A stretch of DNA of 42,476 nt, from IMG/VR virus record IMGVR_UViG_3300044701_004917, positions 1 through 42,476 of that record; one strand, written 5' to 3'. The notes below the pieces were generated by a model. It was not told where the DNA came from. It saw only the letters and a list, made by a program, of their open reading frames with translations, and searched no databases. This DNA is from a virus. Made by a program: the position numbers and the translations under genes. Positions 39,184 to 42,476 of this stretch are shown here, in pieces; the first letter of the stretch is position 1; each line of letters begins with the position of its first letter.

Positions 39184-39755
39184 CGCACCCACCTCGTCTG
39201 ATTGGTCTCTACAGCCCGGCCCCCCGCTCCGGCAAAACCACCATCGCCCGCTACCTGATCGACGCTGGCTACGAGACCGTCTCCTTCGCCCAGCCCATCA
39301 AACGGATGGCCACGATCCTGCTGATGGAACTGGGGCACGATCTCGACACCATCGAGAACCTCCTCGAGTACGGCAAAGGCGACACCATCCCCGGCATCAA
39401 GACCAACCTCCGCCACATCCTCCAAACCCTCGGCACGGAGTGGGGCCGCGACTGCATCCACCCCGATGTCTGGCTGATGTGCTGGGAGCACGCCGCCACC
39501 CGCCAACTCAACAACGGCTTCAACGTCGTCTGCGACGACATCCGCTTCCCCAACGAAGCCGCCTTAATCCGCCGCCTTGGTGGCGAAATCTGGTGCGTCA
39601 CCCGCCCCGGCACCGAGCGCGGCACCTCGCACTCCTCCGAGGGCTCCCTCGACAACTACCCGCTGTTCGACCGCCGGATCCTCAACGACGGCACGTTGCT
39701 CAACCTCTACGACCGCATCCAGTCCCTGACCACCTACACCCCCACCGCCGCATAA
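39180..39755 (+). CDS. Deoxynucleoside monophosphate kinase-like P-loop protein
   Basis: A 191-residue protein from GTG 39180, coupled by GTGA. The P-loop is LYSPAPRSGKTTIARYLIDAG (Lys19), followed by SFAQPIKRMATILLMELG, the LQTLGTEWGRDCIHPDVWL phrase typical of phage dNMP kinases, and VVCDDIRFPNEAALIRRLGG (Walker B and lid). It should convert dNMP to dNDP and so, with ThyX two genes downstream, supply the polymerase. Confidence 0.88.
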   Translation: MTHPPRLIGLYSPAPRSGKTTIARYLIDAGYETVSFAQPIKRMATILLMELGHDLDTIENLLEYGKGDTIPGIKTNLRHILQTLGTEWGRDCIHPDVWLMCWEHAATRQLNNGFNVVCDDIRFPNEAALIRRLGGEIWCVTRPGTERGTSHSSEGSLDNYPLFDRRILNDGTLLNLYDRIQSLTTYTPTAA

Positions 39756-39757
39756 CG

Positions 39758-40006
39758 ATGCCCCCACTTCCTCCCCCCAACGCTCGCCTCGCCCCCAGTC
39801 CCGCTGAGAGCCAGCGCTCCTTCCCGTGGCGTTTCCGCATCGGCGATCCGGTGTACGTGAACGGCCAATTCCCCGACGCCAGCTTCATCGTCACCGGCGG
39901 CGAACTCTGGGTGGGCTTCCCCCACCTCTACGTCCTGGATTCCGACGGCAAAGCCTGGCGCGTCCCGCAGCTCCACTGCTCCTCCAAGCCGATCACGGCC
40001 CGCTAG
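39758..40006 (+). CDS. Small beta-barrel-like protein of unknown function
   Basis: An 82-residue protein from ATG 39758, two bases after the kinase stop. After a proline-rich start (PPLPPPNARLAP) comes WRFRIGDPVYVNGQFPDASFIVTGGELWVGFPHLYVLDSDGKAWRVP, a strand pattern of SH3-like barrels. Location in the nucleotide block suggests a replication-related role, but none can be named. Confidence 0.64.
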   Translation: MPPLPPPNARLAPSPAESQRSFPWRFRIGDPVYVNGQFPDASFIVTGGELWVGFPHLYVLDSDGKAWRVPQLHCSSKPITAR

Positions 40007-40010
40007 TCCC

Positions 40011-40736
40011 GTGTCCATCGACCCCCACTTCCGCGTCGAAGTCCTCGCCCGCACCGAACACCCCCAGACCCTGTGCTGGTGGGCAATGCACCAGGACTAC
40101 AGCGACCGATTCGTCTTCGACGAAGAACCCCCCAGCGAACCCGAGGCCGGCCGCCTAATCATCAAGCACCTCCTCGCCGGCGAGCGCGGTCACTACGGCC
40201 CCCTGGAGCACCCAGCCATCACTTTCAACGTCGGGGGCTTCCCCCACTCGGTGATGCAACAAGCCCGCACCCACCGTGTCGGCGTCAGCTTCGACGTCCA
40301 ATCCGGCCGCTACACCGGCAAGCGCATCCTGGACGTCTGCACTGGCGCCCGCGACGCCGAAGAAGTCTTCTACCTCCGCCCCGTCGGCACCTACCGCGAC
40401 CGCCAAGGCAAGCAGTACGAATACACCGAGGACGCCCGCATCGTCCACCGGATCATCTGCATCGACTCCGCCGGCCGCTTCAAGCTCGCCCTCGAGTCCG
40501 GCTTCAGCGAAGAACACGCCCGGGACATCATCCCCTACGCGATCCGCCAGGACTTCGTCGTCTCCTTCAACCTCCGCTCCCTACTCCACTTCATGGATCT
40601 GCGTGCCAAACGCGACGCGCAACTCGAGATCCAACAACTATGTGACCTCCTGTGGCCCCACCTCGAAAGTTGGGCCCCCGAGATCGCCAGCTGGTACGCC
40701 ACTTCGCGTCTCCACAAAGCCCGCCTTGCACCTTGA
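40011..40736 (+). CDS. thyX: Flavin-dependent thymidylate synthase
   Basis: A 241-residue protein from GTG 40011, 4 bases after the previous gene. The signature RTHRVGVSFDVQSGRY (residues 86-101) is the ThyX motif RHRX7S with the common RTHR variant, and it includes Ser98, Arg100 and Tyr101. Other parts are HYGPLEHPAITF, the FAD/dUMP contact helix YAIRQDFVVSFNLRSLLHFMDLRAK, and DAQLEIQQL near the C-terminus. It makes dTMP from dUMP with FAD and NADPH, which is useful during rapid replication. Confidence 0.95.
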   Translation: MSIDPHFRVEVLARTEHPQTLCWWAMHQDYSDRFVFDEEPPSEPEAGRLIIKHLLAGERGHYGPLEHPAITFNVGGFPHSVMQQARTHRVGVSFDVQSGRYTGKRILDVCTGARDAEEVFYLRPVGTYRDRQGKQYEYTEDARIVHRIICIDSAGRFKLALESGFSEEHARDIIPYAIRQDFVVSFNLRSLLHFMDLRAKRDAQLEIQQLCDLLWPHLESWAPEIASWYATSRLHKARLAP

Positions 40737-40740
40737 GACC

Positions 40741-41313
40741 ATGACAGTCTTTAATTACATCAACGCGCAAAGCAAGTACGACAAAGTCCAACCCGAGGTC
40801 AAAGAGCTTGTCGCGGACTTAATTGAACATGTGGTAGAGTTTATTCAGAAAAAAGCCGCAGAACAGACAAGGGAAATAATTCAGGAGACCCTTCCGAGCA
40901 AAGAACAGCAAAGAGAAACAATAGAATTCATAGCATTGAACACGCTATATAAGCCCAAAAGCGAGAAGCGAATGCGCGCTGTCATCCGCAGTTACTTAAG
41001 CGAAGTCCAGGATCCTCAAACACATGACTGCACAGCCGCGAAGGACGACTCTTTCCATTCCACCCAGGAAATAAGGGAGCTAATACTCAAGCATCTCGAT
41101 GCCATAAGAGCTGACGCACTCTTCTCTCAAAGGGAGTTCAGGCTAGTTCATATTATTGAATACCTTAAAGTTCGCGCACCACGAAGAATGGGCGACGCCG
41201 ATCCTCGTTGGGCTCGGCAAGTCCACAACGCCCTTGCTACGTGGGATCCCGCGGCTTGCCCGATCGTTCGAGGCTCTACCAAGGGTTACTACAAGCTGCG
41301 CGATCTCGCATGA
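40741..41313 (+). CDS. AT-rich gene of unknown function, possible C-terminal wHTH
   Basis: A 190-residue protein from ATG 40741, 4 bases after thyX. The first 100 residues are charged helix (YDKVQPEVKELVADLIEHVVEFIQKKAAEQTREIIQETL, then KRMRAVIRSYLSEV). The C-terminal part (FSQREFRLVHIIEYLKVRAPRRMGDADPRWARQVHNALATWD...YYKLRDLA) resembles a winged helix of the kind found in restriction-associated or phage regulators. The DNA from about 40745 to 41170 is clearly AT-richer than its neighbours, with non-GC third codon positions, which suggests recent acquisition. Confidence 0.62.
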   Translation: MTVFNYINAQSKYDKVQPEVKELVADLIEHVVEFIQKKAAEQTREIIQETLPSKEQQRETIEFIALNTLYKPKSEKRMRAVIRSYLSEVQDPQTHDCTAAKDDSFHSTQEIRELILKHLDAIRADALFSQREFRLVHIIEYLKVRAPRRMGDADPRWARQVHNALATWDPAACPIVRGSTKGYYKLRDLA

Positions 41314-41663
41314 GCCCCTACTCGCCTCTCCTCATCACCATCCGCTCCACCGAGGACGGCTACTACCGCTGGGAACTGCACGACGGCCCCGACGGCGCCT
41401 TCTCCTACTCAGGCTGCTCGCCGCTCCTCGAACGCTGTTTCGAAGACATCCTCCGCGCCCAGTGGTCCCTCGCCGACCACCTCACAGACAACCTGAACCC
41501 CGAGACCGACTGGCTGCCGCACCCGCCCGCGAACCTCGAGCCCATCATCCAACTGCATACGCCCGCTGGAACTGCGCTCCCCGCTCAGCAGCACATCCCA
41601 GCCACGGCGCATCTCGTTGATCCTTCAACTTCTATTTACCCTCACCCATCCAAATCTGGTTGA
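41310..41663 (+). CDS. Small protein before the sigma factor, unknown function
   Basis: A 117-residue protein from ATG 41310, coupled by ATGA. It has a beta-rich start (YSPLLITIRSTEDGYYRWELHDGPDGAFSYSG), then helix LERCFEDILRAQWSLADHLTDN, and a proline-rich C-terminal tail ending HPSKSG. Its stop codon is inside the repeated box TCCAAATCTGGTTGAC. It precedes the sigma factor by 10 bases. No family recognised. Confidence 0.62.
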   Translation: MSPYSPLLITIRSTEDGYYRWELHDGPDGAFSYSGCSPLLERCFEDILRAQWSLADHLTDNLNPETDWLPHPPANLEPIIQLHTPAGTALPAQQHIPATAHLVDPSTSIYPHPSKSG

Positions 41664-41666
41664 CAA
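41649..41666 (+). promoter_or_regulatory. Box TCCARATCYGGTTRAC-like, copy 3
   Basis: TCCAAATCTGGTTGACAA overlaps the stop of the preceding gene and ends 8 bases before the sigma factor ATG. Its TTGACA cannot be a normal -35 box for the sigma gene because it is too near the ATG. Confidence 0.38.
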
Positions 41667-41673
41667 TGCCCGC

Positions 41674-42476
41674 ATGTCTCAATCAGAAGTCCACAGCTAT
41701 CTGACCGAAATCGGTCGGCACCCCGTCCTCTCCAAGGAGGCGCAGCTGCGGCACTGTCAGCGCATCTACGCCTGGATCCACCACGAGGGCGGCCGCGACG
41801 CAGCGCCCGAGCGTATCCGCCGCGCCGGCTCCCGCTCCATGGAGGTGATGATCCGCACCAACCTCCGCCTGGTCGTCTCCATCGCCAAGCGCTACCAAAA
41901 CCGCGGCCTGGACCTGGCCGACCTGATCCAAGAGGGCAACCTCGGGCTGATCCGCGGCCTCGAGCTCTACGACCCGACCCGCGGCTACGCCGTCTCCACC
42001 TATGCCTACTGGTGGATCCGCCAAGCCATCACCCGAGCACTACACACCCACGCCCGCTCGATCCGCCTGCCAATCAACACCCACGAGCTGCTCGCCCGCA
42101 TCCAGCGCTTCACCACCGAGCACACCAGCCTCTACGGCACAGCCCCAACGGTTCTGCAAATCGCCGAACACACCGAAACCAGCCCCGAGCGCATCGCCCA
42201 GGTCCTCCAAACCCACACCCTGACTGCCTGCGCCTCCCTCGACGCCATCAGCACCGAGGGCGGCACCGCGATCATCGACATGATCCCGTCTCCAAGCGAG
42301 AGCAACGAAAGCGACCCGGACGAAGCCCTCGCCCTGCGCGCCAACCAAGAGGCCATCCAATCCGCGCTGGCCACCCTCACCCCCACGGAATTCCGGATCA
42401 TCCAAGCCTCGTACTTCCAGGGCCGCACCCTGAAAGACATCGCTACCGAGCACGGTTTCAGCCGCTGCCGGGCCGG
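41674..42476 (+). CDS. Sigma-70 family RNA polymerase sigma factor, 3' partial
   Basis: The reading frame runs from ATG 41674 past the right edge; 267 codons are visible. Region 1.2: SYLTEIGRHPVLSKEAQLRHCQRI. Region 2: NLRLVVSIAKRYQNRGLDLADLIQEGNLGLIRGLELYDPTRGY, then VSTYAYWWIRQAITRALHTHARSIRLPIN (2.3-2.4, with the Gln and Thr that contact the -10 element in RpoD). Region 3: TAPTVLQIAEHTETSPERIAQVLQ. Region 4 starts at LTPTEFRIIQASYFQGRTLKDIATEHGFS. It resembles group 2 (non-essential primary-like) factors. It would redirect host RNA polymerase, possibly to the phage late promoters. Confidence 0.93.
   Translation, partial: MSQSEVHSYLTEIGRHPVLSKEAQLRHCQRIYAWIHHEGGRDAAPERIRRAGSRSMEVMIRTNLRLVVSIAKRYQNRGLDLADLIQEGNLGLIRGLELYDPTRGYAVSTYAYWWIRQAITRALHTHARSIRLPINTHELLARIQRFTTEHTSLYGTAPTVLQIAEHTETSPERIAQVLQTHTLTACASLDAISTEGGTAIIDMIPSPSESNESDPDEALALRANQEAIQSALATLTPTEFRIIQASYFQGRTLKDIATEHGFSRCRA

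Noticed and set aside
41660-41688. TTGACA as promoter of the sigma gene
   Set aside because: It lies 8 bases from the ATG and no -10 box fits; it is better seen as part of the repeated box or of the preceding coding end.

Overview
The window is one GC-rich stretch of a temperate, lambda-like (long flexible tail, siphovirus-type) phage genome. The order is tail genes, tail fibres, lysis, attP/integrase, replication, nucleotide metabolism and a sigma factor. Head genes (terminase, portal, capsid) are not in the window and presumably lie to the left of position 1. A picocyanobacterial host (Synechococcus/Cyanobium type) is my inference from gene content, GC-rich coding, the small-protein families and a group-2-like sigma factor; it is not proven by any single base.

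Layout. 1-12095: tail morphogenesis on the + strand, comprising a chaperone pair joined by a probable -1 frameshift at GGGAAAC, a 1692-residue tape measure carrying an apparently circularly permuted M23 peptidase, tail-tip proteins including an NlpC/P60-like and a gpJ-like protein, and two further tail proteins. 12134-26152: a very large tail spike/fibre region with repeat-rich fibres, a tail-collar protein, two receptor-binding cassettes each followed by a small modular protein, a holin-like block and a second fibre paralogue. 26146-27431 (minus): a small coupled gene and a two-domain endolysin. 27459-27710: attP, with the 3' half of a tRNA-Pro(GGG) flanked by paired arm-type repeats and a terminator, followed by a tyrosine integrase and an excisionase-like gene.

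29048-35476 (minus): two small genes, a family A DNA polymerase, a KilA-N regulator and a 935-residue prim-pol/zinc/RecA-helicase. Six copies of a 10-mer in alternating orientation are embedded in the 3' end of the primase-helicase gene; this is the best candidate for a replication origin. 35726-42476 (+): an early operon with regulators, an ssDNA-binding-like protein, a PD-(D/E)XK exonuclease, a dNMP kinase, ThyX, several unknown genes and a sigma-70-family factor that runs off the right end.

How the parts may work together: the integrase and attP give lysogeny, the leftward genes replicate the DNA, and the rightward genes supply nucleotides, recombination and transcription control. Eight gaps in the late (left) half carry the same short element, roughly SATARCYTG, upstream of a start codon and without a shared -35 box. 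I propose, as inference, that these are late promoters and that the phage sigma factor may read them.
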